Part shown: positions 23,879 to 36,300 of the stretch, in pieces
Numbering within the stretch: position 1 is the first letter of the stretch
Layout: each line of letters starts with the position of its first letter
Origin: Letharia columbiana
Taxonomy: Eukaryota; Ascomycota; Lecanoromycetes; Lecanorales; Parmeliaceae
DNA: 64,000 bases
Assembly (NCBI RefSeq): GCF_014066305.1
Contig: NW_023501074.1
Location: 248,001 to 312,000 of the forward strand
Direction of reading: 5' to 3'
Notes under the pieces: generated by a model
Seen by the model: only the letters and a program-made list of their open reading frames with translations
Told to the model about the DNA's origin: nothing
Databases searched by the model: none
Translations under genes and position numbers: made by a program

Positions 23879-25450
23879 CCTTCTAAGAGATAAAGCTACG
23901 TCTATTACGCTAGAAAAAAAGAATTAATATAATAAAATTCGCGGAAACTAATACTTTATAGAAATTTCTAATATTATTAAAATTATTTCTATTTTTTAAT
24001 ATATTATTTATTAAGAAATACTCTAAAATTAAACTATAAATATAGATTAAGAGTTTTATAAATAGTATTTATTTATTAATATATAGAAAATGAATTAAAA
24101 AAAACTATAAAGTTTCTAAATAGATTTATAAAATCTATATTAGATAAGTTAAAATATATAAAATAATATTCGACTTTAAGAAGTATAAGTTAATATATTT
24201 TATTTATAATTCGAGAAAGTTTAATATAAAAATTATTATCGACTTAGAAATTATAGCTATAAAGTTTAAAAAGAATATTTAAATTTTAAATCTTTATATT
24301 AATAAAAAGTTTAAATAAAGATCTTATATTAAGAAAGTTAAGGCGAAAATAATCTTATAATATAAAATATTATTTATAATTATTATATTTATTTAAAAAG
24401 CTATATTTAATAAGATAAGATAGCTATATAGCGCTATAATAAGACTAGTAATAAACTATATAATAGCGATATAATATATATCGAAGAGATTAAAAAAGAT
24501 CTAGAAAATATATATAAGATATTTAAAAATAATTTAAAATAACTATTTTAAAAGAGTTATAGAAATAGATAGAGTAATTAATATACGCGTTTTAAAGATA
24601 GAGATAGAGATTTTCTTAATATATATTATTTTAAATAAAATAGATTTTAGAACTTAGATTATAAGAGAAATATATTTACTAATAAAGTAATTTTTATATT
24701 AAAAGAAAGATAAGAGAAAGAAAAAGATAAAGATAGAAAATAAAAGAGATCTTAGTAAAAGAAAATAAATTCTAAATTCTAAAGTTATAGAGCTCGCTAT
24801 TAATTTAAATTAGAATTAATATATTCGAAAAGTATAAAAGCTATTAAAAGATTAGAGAAGTAGAAAATAAATATTATATTAAAGAATTTATTAACTGAAG
24901 ATTTTTAAAATAATAATAATATTAGTATAATAGAGGAAATTAAAATTAGATTAAAGATCTCTTTATAGAAAATTAAGTAAAGTTAAAAATCTTATCTTTA
25001 TTTAGATATATATAAAAAGATTAAATTTATATACTTTCTTTATATAAATAAAGTATCGAATATTCTTTTAAATAGCTATATTTATAGCTAAAGAAAGTAA
25101 GATATTAAATATATTCTAATATTCTATATAGAGTAAATAGAAAAAAGATAAATCTTAATAAGAGAGGCTGAAACTAGCGATATATTAGCTATACTATTAT
25201 TCTTAAAAGAAATAAAAATAGTTATTAGATAAATTATTTAAATAAACTTTTTAAATTAAAACATATAGCTATATAAGTTAATTTCTATAAATAAATAAGA
25301 AAAATTACTAAATTAAAAGTTTTAGAGAGAAATAAAAAAAATTAAGATATAAATATAATAGAATTATTAAATATATTAGAAGATAGCGAAGAAAAGAAAA
25401 GTAAGAGTTTTTATCTTAATTTAAAGAGATTAGATAAGATTACTTCTATA

Positions 25451-26045
25451 AATATATAATATCTATATAGTAACTAATAACTATTCTCTATAATTTAAAT
25501 AAAAGCGTATATAAAAAATTAAGTAAGTAAAAATTCTCTAATATTTAAACTGTTTTTAAAAAAAGAAATTTGATATTAGAATATTAATATATTTAATTTT
25601 TCTCTTAATAAGATATTATAAATAGTTTTAATTCTTTTATATTTATTTTATTATAATATCTTATCTAGTATAATATAGAATTTCTTATATAAAATAACTT
25701 TTTTACTTAATATCTTTTACTTCTTTATAAATATTCTTAATATAAATTATATTTTATTTTTATAAACTTTTATTATTAAGATTCTCGAATAGTTATAAAG
25801 TAATACTTTATTAATAATATTCTATAAAATTTCATATCTCTTTTTTATCTTTAAAAATTATCTTTTATAATTTATAATAAGAGTTATTTATATATAATAT
25901 TAGCTATAAATTTATTAACTTATTTTAATAGAGTTTAAAAATCTAATTAAAAGAATTATAAAAGAACTTATTTTTAATATTAATTAAAATATAATTAAAT
26001 AAAATAATATAAAATAATATTATAAATCTTTTTTTTAGATTTTAC
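25451..26045. other. AT-rich spacer without recognised elements
   Basis: RIP-type sequence after the LINE relic. No repeat or coding trace was identified. Its last eight bases, GATTTTAC (26038-26045), are the target duplication of the next element. Confidence 0.4.
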
Positions 26046-26542
26046 TACGCTGCGTAATGAGATAAGATAAAGCGAGATTTTAAATACTTAATATTATCTC
26101 GCTTCGAGTCGAGGTTTTTAATAGAATAAGATAGATTAGAGTAGAGTTTTCTATCGAGATAATAAAAGTATTCTATTATCTTCGCTTAGTTTATTAATTA
26201 GATTAGCTTAAAGCTATTACTCTTATAATACTCTTATAAATATAATCTTATATATCTTCTAATTATCTTTTTAAATATCTTTATCTTATACTCTAATTTA
26301 AATTACGATATTATATTCTATACTCTATTTTATCTTATTTTTAATATATTTTATTAAAATTTAGAGGAGTCGCTTAAAGATATTTAAAGTTTATCGAGTT
26401 AACGAAGTATACTTCAAAATCTCACTTCGAGTCAAAACGAGATTAGGGTTTTAAGGAAACTTGAAACTTTAATTCGAAATCTTACCCCGACCCTAACCCT
26501 CTTAAAATCTTATTAAGATTTCTCGCTTTATTATATAGCGTG
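26046..26542. mobile_element. M2: hAT-type MITE
   Basis: A 497-bp element with terminal inverted repeats (TACGCTGCGTAA at the left, TTATATAGCGTG at the right; consensus CACGCTGCGTAACGAAGCG). It is flanked by 8-bp duplications GATTTTAC and AATTTTAC that differ by one G/A. It has no coding capacity. A second copy is M1 at 42.2-42.7 kb. It keeps an unmutated ACCCCGACCCTAACCCTC tract near 26484-26502. Confidence 0.75.
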
Positions 26543-27519
26543 AATTTTACTATAGAAATATTATATATAATTTATTTAAATAATTTATATATAAAAGATA
26601 ACTTTTAATTTAAATGTAAAATATATATTAAAATTAAAATATATTAATAAAGTAAAAATTATTTATATATTTTTATTTTATTTTATTTTTATTTTAATAT
26701 ATTAAAATAGAGAATAAATATATATAATATATTAAATAATATCTATATTAAATATTTACTATATTAGAAAATTTAATAGATTTATATATTATATTTATTT
26801 ATTTATTAAAGTAAGATAATAGATTAATATTAGAAAATTATTATTATTATAATAAAAGTAATATTATAAAATTCTTAGCGACTATATTACTTAGTTATTA
26901 GAGGTTTTATATATATATATTTAATACTAAATTACTTCTTACTATAATAACGCTAATATTAATAATTAACTTATTAATTACTTTTATTAAATTTTTTTTT
27001 ATATAATAATAAAAGATATATTTAATTATTTAACTATTTAATAAAAAATAGTCTAATTCTTATCTATAAATTTATAAGCTATCTTTTATTATAAAGCGTT
27101 TATTCTCTTTTACTAAAATAATAAATAATAAATTATTATTAAATAAAATATATTATATATATATAGAAACTTTATTTTATAGATTAGATTTAAGATTTAA
27201 GTAGTAAAGATTATTATTTTAAAGAAAATATTTATATAGAATATTAAACTTTTTAATATAAAGAAGTAAATATCTATAAATTCGATTTATAAAGTTCTAT
27301 TAGATTAAGTTAAGTCGAATTTTAATCTTAGCTTTAAGTTAAATTAAACTCTAATCGCTTTTTATTTATTTCTTATTAACTTTTATTATTATAAAACTAA
27401 TAAAAAGAAATAAAAATCTTAACTTTAAAGTAAATTTAATTATACTTACTTTCTATATAGTATTTAATATATTCTTATAAATATAAATTAATTATTAATT
27501 ATATTCTTATATAATAAAA
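26543..27519. other. AT-rich spacer with an HLE-B fragment
   Basis: About 27285-27365 matches the 3' terminal region of HLE-B in reverse orientation (compare 32535-32615, the CTCTAATCGC box). Nothing else was recognised. Confidence 0.4.
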
Positions 27520-28103
27520 AGTCTTTATATAATAATCTTATTCTTAATATATCTCGTTAATTTAATAATTAATATTTTTAATACTTTATTTAAAATTATA
27601 TTTAAAAATTAAATTATATATCTAGATCTTATAATTATATAGCTATTATATAGTTTTATTAAAAGAAATCTTATAATCTTATAATTCTAATAACTCTATT
27701 TAGATTATTTTATTATAATCTATTAATAACGTTCTTAATTTAATAAATAACTTTTATTAAAATATATCTATTACGTAATTAAGCGATTATAATATTAACG
27801 AAAATATCGATAGAAATTTTAATAATATTATTAACGAAAATATTAATCGTTAAAGTATTATATAGTTCTATATTAAAAGTTCTATATTCGCTAAGACTCT
27901 TATACTTAAACTTTTAATAACGTTTTATTTAAAGAGCTATTTAAATAATATATTTAAAGTTCTTCGAAGTCGCATTTAGATCTAGTTAGATTTCGAGACT
28001 TACTACTTCTATTAAGACTAAAAAAAATATGTTAAATTCTATTATACGCTATAAGCAGATATTTTAAAACTTTCTCTCTATAGAATCGCTTTTCGAAAGT
28101 AGA

Positions 28104-30844
28104 TATTAGAATTAGTATAGGTGCGATACTAGTATAGATAAGATAGATTAAGAATAATAAGACTATCGAATTATATAAGTGAAAAGAAGATATAATATAG
28201 TAAAGAATATCTTTATTAAGACTCGCTAGCTATAGAATTAAGAAGTATATTAAGAATACGCTCGTAATATTACCCCCTTCCTTTATAAAATTATATTCTA
28301 TAATTAGTAAGTGAAAAGATAGAAAGATAAAATACGCTAAATATCTAAAAAAAAATAATAAGAGTAGTAAAGAAATAATCGTATCGAAGACTATTAGTAT
28401 AATATCTTTCTCTATAGACGATATTAGAAATAGTAGTAGCTCTCTTTACTTATATTATAGTAACGTTACTAACTCTAATTTAGATATATATAGAGAGTTT
28501 AATAGAGAGAAAATCGATATAATATAGCGAAAACTATATTTATTAACGTAGAGATAAATAGTAATAATTCTCGAATTTATATTTAAGCGAATAGAATATT
28601 AATAAAATAATACGACGTAATTAATCGAGGGCTCTCGAATTAAATTAAGTCTTAAGCGCTAAAACTCTAATCTAATATTAAGTAAGTTTCTTTATAAAAT
28701 ATTATATAGACGATATTAATAAAGACTATCGATGGCGATAATAAGATTTATAGATAACGTATAATAGCTTTAAAAGATCTTTAGATATATAATAATAAGA
28801 AAAGTCTACTTAATAAGTCTAATATAAGATTATTATTAAGTAATAAGTATCTAAGAAATTAATTTACGAATGTGAAAAATAAAGCTATTCTAAAAACATC
28901 GAATAATTTTAATTCGTTTAGAAACGCGATATTCGAGATATTATTAAGCTATATATCGATTATAGAAAGCTCTAGTAATTAAGCTCGTATACTTCGTCGA
29001 AATCTATATCGAATTCGAAGTATTTATTATACTTTTATATATAAGTCTAATTTTTATCTATAAGATTCTCTATCTTAATAAGATTTAAACTTTATATATT
29101 AAAAATAAGACGAGTTATAATTAAATATCTCTTCTTTATATTAATCTCGACCTTTACTTTTATATATTACTCCGCGAATCTTTTAATCTTCTTTTCGATT
29201 AATTTCTTAATAGATTATTAATATTAAAGCTATATTTTTATAATATATTTCTTTAACTCGAGTATAATTTAATTTCTTATTAATAGATTAATTAAGTTAT
29301 ATAAATGAAGTTTCGATTTCTTTTATATATTATTTATTAGACTATTATTTCTAAAAAGATTAAAACTATTATTCTTAAAATTATATTCGATATATTTAAT
29401 AAGATTATCGTAGAATTTAAGAAATAGTTAACTTTCTTAGCTTATTTTATCGTAAGTATATTAATAAATTTTCTTAAGAATAAATAAGAATATCTTATAT
29501 ATATAACTTAAATAATCTAGAAGATTATTAATTATAGAATATAAGCGATATCGTCGTCTAATAGATATATACTAACTAGCTTTCTCTTTAAGTCTTACTA
29601 TAATATAAATAATTTTAAAAGTATTAATAAGAAAATAATTACTATTATAGATAAGCTTATCTCGAATTCTTATTTTTTAATTATCGAATAATATTAAATT
29701 AGTATTTATAAAGATAGATAAATCTAATAGTTTTAGACTAAGTAATTATCTAATTTATAATAAAATCGATTAATATCGATTTAGTTTAAGTATTTTAAAA
29801 TCTTATAATATAGATAATAATAAGAATAGAAGTAAAAGAGTAGAGATATTAATCGAGTTTTAATTTTATATCTCCTCTTAATATTCTAATATCTCCTCTT
29901 AATTAATATAAAATAGAGATAAAATATCTCGAATTTAATTCTTTTCTAATTAACTTAATATTTTATAATATTATTAATAAAGGTTTTTAGTAAATAGAAA
30001 TCGCTATATATATAATATACGAAGTAATAATAAGTTTAAAGATAAGTATTTTCTATATAGATCGTTATATATAAGATAAGAGTAATTACGATATATAGAT
30101 AATTAATAATATAAAAATATATATTTTAATATTAATATAAATAGATTTAAGTAAGAATTTAAGAAACTTATAATATATTAAATATAGATAAAAACGAAGT
30201 AAAGAGATCTCTGAAATTTCGATATTATAAAGATAGTAATAACTCGAGAAACGTAATAGATCTCTATATTAAGAGTATAACGTCTAAAATAATATTATTT
30301 CTTTATAAGAGTCTATAATACTCGTTTCTTAATTAATTAAATCGTTATAAAGACTATAAATATTCTAAATAATATTTTTTCGAATAGTAGAAAGTTCGCT
30401 AAGAATCTATTAGTCGATAATAGACTTTTTATAAAAAATAAAGCGGAGACGAATTTTTTATATTTAATATAGGGAACTCGTTTTTTAATAAATTAGACTA
30501 TTATTAATAATATAGATTATTTAATATAGATTCTTTCGAATAGTATATATAAGAGTTTCTATATAATAGAAATATTTAGCGTTTTCTTTATTAAATTTAA
30601 TTACTTACTTTAAGTAGAAAGTAAAAAAAACTTATTAATTCTCTTTATCGAGGGGTATATAAAGAAGTCTTATTATAATATTAGAATTAATATAGATATA
30701 ATACTAGTATAGATAAGATAGATTAAGAATAATAAGACTATTAAACTATATATATGAAAAGAAGATATAATATAATAGAAGATATCTTCGCTAAGGCTCG
30801 CTAGTTATAAAACTAAGCGATATATTAAAAATACGCTTATAATA
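28104..30844 (-). mobile_element. N3: gag-only LTR element, heavily mutated
   Basis: A 2741-bp element with 166-bp LTRs (28104-28269, 30679-30844) and perfect 5-bp duplications GTAGA at 28099-28103 and 30845-30849. A polypurine complement (TTACCCCCTTCC) follows the left LTR, so transcription is on the minus strand. The interior is collinear with N1, including the stretch matching 21.48-22.3 kb, but RIP-mutated throughout. The candidate priming site AGTCTTATTAT (30666-30676) remains complementary to ATAATAAGACT in the LTR (30729-30739). Confidence 0.85.
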
Positions 30845-31371
30845 GTAGAATTAGAGCTATACTAGTACGAGTATAGAACTTTTAATATAAATCTCTATAT
30901 ATTTAATATCTCTCTATTTATAAATAAAAAAATTTATTTTATAGACTTAATTTATATTTAATACTATTAATTTCTAAAGCTTAATATTAAAAAGTAATTT
31001 TATAATTAAAAAATTTAAATTAATTAAAATATAGAATATATATAAATATTACTATAATATAGCGATAATTATTATCGCGATTTAAATTAGATAAAAATAA
31101 ATATTATTAAAATATCTAATATATAATATCTTAATATTTATAACTTAATAATTATATTTCTTTAAAATTATAATAATTTTATCGCTTTAATATTTTATAT
31201 TAACTTTTATATAAATAAAGAAAAAACTCGTTAAATTTTAGCTCTCTTAATCGATATTAAGAAGTAAATTTAAAAAAAAATATTAGAAATACGATATTAC
31301 GCGAAATCGACGATTTTATCTAAATAAAATATTAAAAGTAATATTTAAATTAACTTTATAATTTAATTATT

Positions 31372-32280
31372 TATTAATAATAGCCTCTATAGAGACTCTA
31401 TAAAGATCTTATAAAGACTTTATTTAAGTTTAAATAGAGGTATCTAGCTATTAAGCGTAGATATTTTTAAAATTAACTTTTTTAACTAAGTTACTAATAA
31501 TAATCTCTATACTTTATTTTAAATCGATTAATTTAAAGATTAATTAATAATTATCTCGAAGTAATACTAGTTATTATTAAGAGTAATACGCTTAATTAAT
31601 AAAATTTAAAAGTCGAAGATTCGAGAACTCTTAAATCTCCTATTAAAAAATTAGAAACTTAATTTTTTTAGAGAGTCGCTCGGATAATAATCACGCCGAA
31701 GGCTGGCTTCGAAGTCGAATACTTTCGAGTAAGACGCTCTATACAAATGAGATTCTCTGGTAAAACAGCTTTATTTCAATAAGTATACTTCGGGCAGAAC
31801 GCCTCAGGGTAAAAGCCTAAGCAGAGCTCGGGAAAGAAACCTCGAGGCCGGTTAAAATAGGTCTAAATTTAATTCGTATGCGCTAAGGCGGAGTTATAGG
31901 CTCTAAATACAGCCCTATTTCTACGAGACTAAAGATCTTTCACTTAATAGCTCTATAGATAAAAGCCTTAGAGGCAATTTGAAGCCCTATAATGAGCGGA
32001 TATTTAGAAGTCTTCGGGGGAGTAAACCTCGGAGCACAGGGCATATTATCCTTAAAATCGTAGATCTTTCGAGAAAGAGTCCTCGGGACATTACGATTTT
32101 TACACTATCTATCTTTAAAGCTCGAGAATAAGCTCTCTAGAGGGGGAGGTATTATTAGCAGTAGCCTCTACGGGAGCCCTGCGAAGGCTCTATAAAGGCC
32201 CTATTTAGATTCAAATAGGAGTATCTAATTATTAAGCGTAAATATCTTTAAAATTAGCTTTTTTAGCTAAGTTACTAATA
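31372..32280 (+). mobile_element. TRIM: 909-bp miniature LTR element
   Basis: Two 128-bp LTRs (31372-31499 and 32153-32280) start TATTA (originally TGTTA) and end CTAATA (originally CTAACA). They are flanked by perfect TTATT duplications (31367-31371, 32281-32285). A polypurine tract AGAGGGGGAGG (about 32139-32149) lies just before the right LTR, so the plus strand is the transcript strand. The 653-bp interior has no ORF. The left LTR and first ~180 bp of interior are strongly RIP-mutated, whereas 31680-32250 is close to unmutated. Confidence 0.85.
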
Positions 32281-34189
32281 TTATTAAATTTTATAATAAA
32301 AATAATTAAAGTAGTTATAAGAGATATATAATTAATAACTAGCTTTAATAACTATCTTATTATACTCTAGTTATAATAAGATTATTATATAATTAATTTA
32401 AAATATATAAAAGCTTTATTAAATAAAGTAATAAAGAATTTTTTTAAAAGTAATAAAGAAGATTATTTAATCTATTATTTATATTATATTATTATAATAA
32501 TATTAAAATATAAGTAAAGACCTATGAATTAAATTTATAAAGTTGAATTTTTCTAAGTTAAATCGAATTTTAGCTTTAGCTCTAAGTTAAATCGAACTCT
32601 AATCGCTTACTATACGTTTTTAATCTATATATAAATATATATATACGAAGAGAGACGCGCTAAGATTTAATTAGAAAGGTATATCGAGTATAAAGAATTA
32701 ATTCGTAATAATTACTTATAAAAAATAGAGAAAGATTATATTTTTATAATAAGAAGTATCGAAATATTAAAAAGAAATAAAGATAATATATTAATTAGTA
32801 GTATAAATCCTATATTATCTTCTATCGTAATAAAATCTTTCGAATAATAAAATAGCTATTAGAGTAAGATATCGAATAATTTTAATTCGTTTAAATATAT
32901 ATCGTTCGATGTTTCTTCTATAGAGATCTAATTAACTATAATCGTCGTAGTAAATTCTTCTCTTATAACGTTATTATAGTAATATACTATATTAATATAA
33001 TAGAAATAATAGATTAAGTTATAGTAATATTCTTCGCTTACTAAGTAATAATTTAATATAAAATCGTAGAGAGTATATAATATGGAATCTTAAAGAGCTA
33101 AGCCGTATTCTTAACGATAATAATCTTATTATCGCTTAATTTCTCCGTAGTATTCTCCGTAATATTCTCCGTAGTATTCTCCGCATTTATCTATTATAGT
33201 TTCTTCTCTTACTTCTTCTCTTATAGAGTATTAGATTAAGTGGCTAGCTGAGTAGCGAGATGATAGATTAAGTTATAGTGGTGTTCTCCGCTTACTAAGT
33301 AATAATTTGATATGGAATCGTGGAGAGCATATGACGTGGGATCTTAGAGAGCTGAGCCGTGTTCTTGACGATGATAGTCTTGTTGCCGCTTGGTTTCTCC
33401 GCAGTGTTCTTCGTAGTATTCTCCGTAGTGTTCTCCGCATTTGCCTATTGTAGTTTCTTCTCTTACTTCTTAATATAGTAGAGGATAATAGACTAAGTTA
33501 TAGTAGTATTCTTCGCTTACTAAGTAACGATTTAACGTGAAATCGTAGAGAGTATATAACGTGGGATCTTAAAGAGCTAAGTCGTATTCTTAACGATAAT
33601 AGTTTTATTACCGCTTGATTTCTCCGTAGTATTCTCCGCAGTGTTCTCCGCATTTACCTATTATAGTTCCTTCTCTTACTTCTTCTCTTATAGAGTATTA
33701 AATTAAGTAGCTAGCTAAATAGCTAACTAAGTAAATAATTAATATAATATAGAATCTTAAAGAGCTAAGCCGTATTCTTAACGATAATAGCTTTATTATC
33801 ATTTAGTTTCTTCGTAATATTCTTCATATTCGTCTATTATAGTTTCTTCTCTTACTTCTTCTCTTATAGAGTATTAGATTAAGTAGCTAGCTAAGTAATT
33901 AACTAAGTAAAAAACTAATATAACGTAAAATCTTAGAGAGCTAAGTCTTTTGAAATATTCAAGAAGAATGGATTAATTACTCCAGAAGCACTCTGGGACG
34001 GGGTTTTATATATAGGACAAATTCAGGTGGCTGGTCCAATAAGGTGGCTGGGAAGGCTGGGAAGCTTGGGGGCTAAGAATTCCAACAATTCCAACACGCC
34101 CCGCAGCCAAGCGTACTAGCCCATCAACAAAAAATATGTAACTATACAAACATCTCATCGCCTTTGCAGCGTCACGGGCCCTCTAGGCC

Positions 34190-34325
34190 CCACACCGTCC
34201 TGGTGTTCCACCGTCTGGTGTTCGCAAGCCCTCGGGCTCCACACCGTCCTGGTATTTATATCGTCTGGTGTTTCACCGTCTGGTGTTTATAAGCCTTTAG
34301 GCTTTATATCGTCTGGTGTTTAAAA
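34190..34325. repeat. Minisatellite with a CACCGTCTGGTGTT unit
   Basis: Six or more imperfect units built on CCGTCTGGTGTT, spaced 14-45 bases with CTCGGGCTCCACA-type spacers, lie just upstream (minus-strand 3') of the Copia 3' LTR. Later units show C-to-T changes (ATCGTCTGGTGTT). Confidence 0.65.
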
Positions 34326-34381
34326 GAAAACGTAATCGCTGTAGTAGTCGTTCTCGGTGCGCTTTCGCTTCGTACCTCTTG

Positions 34382-34990
34382 TCATCTCGTAATATCACTC
34401 TGGGCTAATTGGATGCTCGGTGTAATATACTGGTTTATGTATCTTGCCCACGTCTTGTAACTCTTTCGATTATCACTCCCACTTGTAACCCTCGTATTCG
34501 CAAATATACTGGTTATCTCCTCCGCCTCCGTAGCTTCGGCTTTCCCCTTTTCTCCTTTTCGAAGTATATTTACCGCTTTGTGAGCCGTCATATCGGGGGT
34601 AATAGCCCAGATTTTGATTAAGTATTGGAGATGATCGGGAAGGAATATCGATAGGTAAAGGATCGTTTGTTTATCGGGCGTAAGTTTGACGTTGGTGATT
34701 ATAATACGCTCTTCGAGTAACTTGATATGAGTGATATAGTCGGTTACGGAGTCGAATTTGTTATATTTAATAGTGTAGTATTGTGCGGTGAGGCGTATAA
34801 ATTCGTTATCCCCGGTGGGACGGTAGAGATCCGCGAGGTGGGATATTATTTTGAAGCTATAATTGAACTCATCAGCGAGTCGTTGCTTGATAGAGCTACT
34901 GATAGTAAGTGTTATCGCATTAATAGCCTCTTTAGAAGAATTCTTTTATTTGGCTAGGGCTATAACGGTTAATATCTCGAAAGGAGTCTC
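34382..34990 (-). pseudogene. Copia gag relic, one internal stop
   Basis: On the minus strand a frame runs from about 34990 to a stop at 34382 with a single internal TAA (34946-34948, probably from CAA). It reads ETPFEILTVIALAK, then SSSIKQRLADEF, then FDSVTDYITHIKLLEERI, LTPDKQTILYLS, then KIWAITPDMTAHKA and a Lys/Glu/Ala-rich end. This is the layout of fungal Copia Gag (UBN2-like), in which a 'HIxxLxxxL' helix is followed by LxxDK. The usual zinc knuckle is not visible; the frame ends in a basic stretch. About 200 codons survive, so it is close to functional but lacks an obvious start. Confidence 0.7.
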
Positions 34991-36300
34991 TTAAATATAT
35001 TTCTATAACTTTTATTTACGTAATAAGGCATGTACGTCAATAAGCCCTTCGAGTAGTTTATCTTAGTGAGTTAACGAATAGATAACTTAAAGAATAGATC
35101 TAAGATAACTCGTTAGGCTATAATTAATGCTGGTATTAATGCTAATGCTAATATAATAGATACTTGAAATTGATAGGGATTGGGCTAGGGTTTATAAAGA
35201 TGTATAATATATAATGACGATGATGTATATAGCAGCGTTATAAAAGCGTCGGAACCGGCTTATAACCTTTTAAAATATTCAAGAAGGATGGATTAATTAC
35301 TTGAAGCACTCTGGAACGGAGTTCTATATATAGGATAAATTCGGTGGCTGATTCAACAAGTGGCTGAAGGCTAGGGCTTGGGGTTAAGTTTCAATAATTT
35401 TAATAAAGTCGTATTCTTAACGATAATAATCTTATTATCGCTTAATTTCTTCGTAATATTCTTCGTAATATTCTTCGTAGTATTCTCCGCATTTATCTAT
35501 TATAGTTTCTTCTCTTACTTCTTCTCTTATAAAAAGAGTATTAGACTAAGTAACTAGCTAAGTAGCTAACTAAGTAAATAATTAAGTAACTAACTAAGGA
35601 TCTAACTAAGTAAATTACTAAGCTAATAGAGTAAGTAGTATTAACTAGATAACTAGTCGAGTAGTATATAGAGGAGAATAATAGCTGTAAATTCGTTTAG
35701 ACTCTTTTTAAGAGTTTTCTAACGCGTTTATAAGTAGTAGTAGATAGCTATTAAGCTTATTTACGACCTCGATTACTAGTAATAGCGAATTCGTATTAAT
35801 AGAGACTTTAAGAGACGGGTAAAAGAGATATATATATTTAAAGTATTTAGTTACGTTTTCGCGAGGGGTATTAAAAACGATTATATTTATATTAATAGAA
35901 TTAATATAATTAATAGAGTAGTAAATAAATAATAGTTATATAAATAAATAGATAAAGAATTATTATTTAATTTCGAACGCGTTTAATTTAATTATTATAT
36001 TTTAATATTTATTTAATCTATCAATAGTAGATTAAACTTTAAAAGTTTTATATCGTTAGAAAGTGTAAATTAAGCTTTATAACTTACGAAATTATAAAGT
36101 AATAGTATTTATAGAGAGCTAATTATTTTAGAGTCTAAAACTTCTATATATAAATTTATAATAAGGGAGTTTAAAATAACTAGCGGGCTAATTTAGTCGA
36201 TCTAACTAAAGAGCGTAATAACTCTAAATTTATAATTAATTATATATATAAATTTTAGATTTTATAGCTTAACTCTATCTTATTCTATTATATATTCTAA

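Larger units (their letters stand above)
19263..25450 (+). pseudogene. LINE (non-LTR retrotransposon) ORF2 relic, split by N1
   Basis: A plus-strand reverse transcriptase of the Tad/I-like fungal LINE type is recognisable through the stops. KSYRPIALL-like FYRLIALLS lies at about 19995-20030, followed by an RRKR-S/T block. After N1, the polymerase active site appears as FINSIYLLIY at 24051-24082 (from FVDDxxLL), then the thumb motif IRILDL...LKW-like at 24270-24320. A C-terminal REAETSDILAIL at about 25159-25200 fits the end of such proteins, after a degraded Cys/His-rich block. N1 sits between the fingers and palm of the RT, with CTTTC/CCTTC flanks. The 5' end is lost at N2, and no poly(A) tail or target duplication was found. 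Confidence 0.7.
27520..32510. repeat. Repeat C copy 1, split by N3 and by a TRIM
   Basis: Segments 27520-28103, 30850-31371 and 32286-32510 align in order with the continuous copy at about 60770-61811 (for example the AATTAAGCGATTATAATATTA box, the TTATCGCGATTTAA box and the AAAGTAATAAAGAAGATTA box). N3 and the TRIM are later insertions, each with its own target duplication. No transposase or RT motif was found, so the class is unknown. Confidence 0.6.
33948..35405 (-). mobile_element. Gag-only Ty1/Copia LTR element
   Basis: A 1458-bp element with LTRs at 33948-34096 and 35268-35405 and perfect AAGTC duplications (33943-33947, 35406-35410). Removal restores the array sequence CTAAGTCGTATTC seen in neighbouring units. 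On the minus strand the 3' LTR starts TGTTGGAATTGTTGG, typical of fungal Copia, and is preceded by a GGCTGCGGGGCG purine-rich tract. The interior (1.17 kb) holds a gag relic and a minisatellite but no protease, integrase or RT. The right half is moderately RIP-mutated; the left half is mostly intact. Confidence 0.8.
33104..35540. repeat. Tandem array inside HLE-B copy 1
   Basis: Five units of roughly 200-250 bp begin near 33104, 33357, 33573, 33771 and 35409, each with GTATTCTTAACGATAATA. Each unit contains a 12-bp sub-repeat TTCTCCGTAGTA (up to four in a row, 33143-33190) and the CTTCTCTTACTTCTTCTCTT box. The second unit (about 33230-33470) is much less RIP-mutated than its neighbours. The Copia element interrupts the fourth unit. 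Copy 2 of HLE-B keeps only about one unit, so the array varies in size. Confidence 0.7.
32511..36300 (-). mobile_element. HLE-B copy 1, long Helitron-like element split by a Copia element
   Basis: The ends match HLE-A: TAAGTAAAGACCTATGAATT at the left (3' end, reverse sense) and CTATTATATATTCTAA at the right. The flanks are A and T without a duplication. The subterminal region shares the TCTAATCGC and CGATCTAACTAAAGAGCG boxes with copy 2 at 43.55-45.31 kb. The interior carries a tandem array and, inserted into it, the Copia element. Without the latter it is about 2.3 kb. A minus-strand reading of the array is Tyr/Gly/Glu-rich (YYGEYY-like), but no intact ORF exists and no Rep/helicase was seen. 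Confidence 0.6.

Noticed and set aside
26484..26502. CCCTAACCC-like telomeric sequence
   Set aside because: Only a single unit is present, inside a MITE; the sister copy shows a CCCGACCCGAAA repeat at the same place, so it is not an internal telomere.
33104..33950. CRISPR-like array
   Set aside because: The units are contiguous tandem repeats of 200-250 bp without unique spacers, in a eukaryotic transposon.
34727..34957. Plus-strand frame of 76 codons
   Set aside because: It is the antisense shadow of the Copia gag relic, which has clear family motifs on the minus strand.
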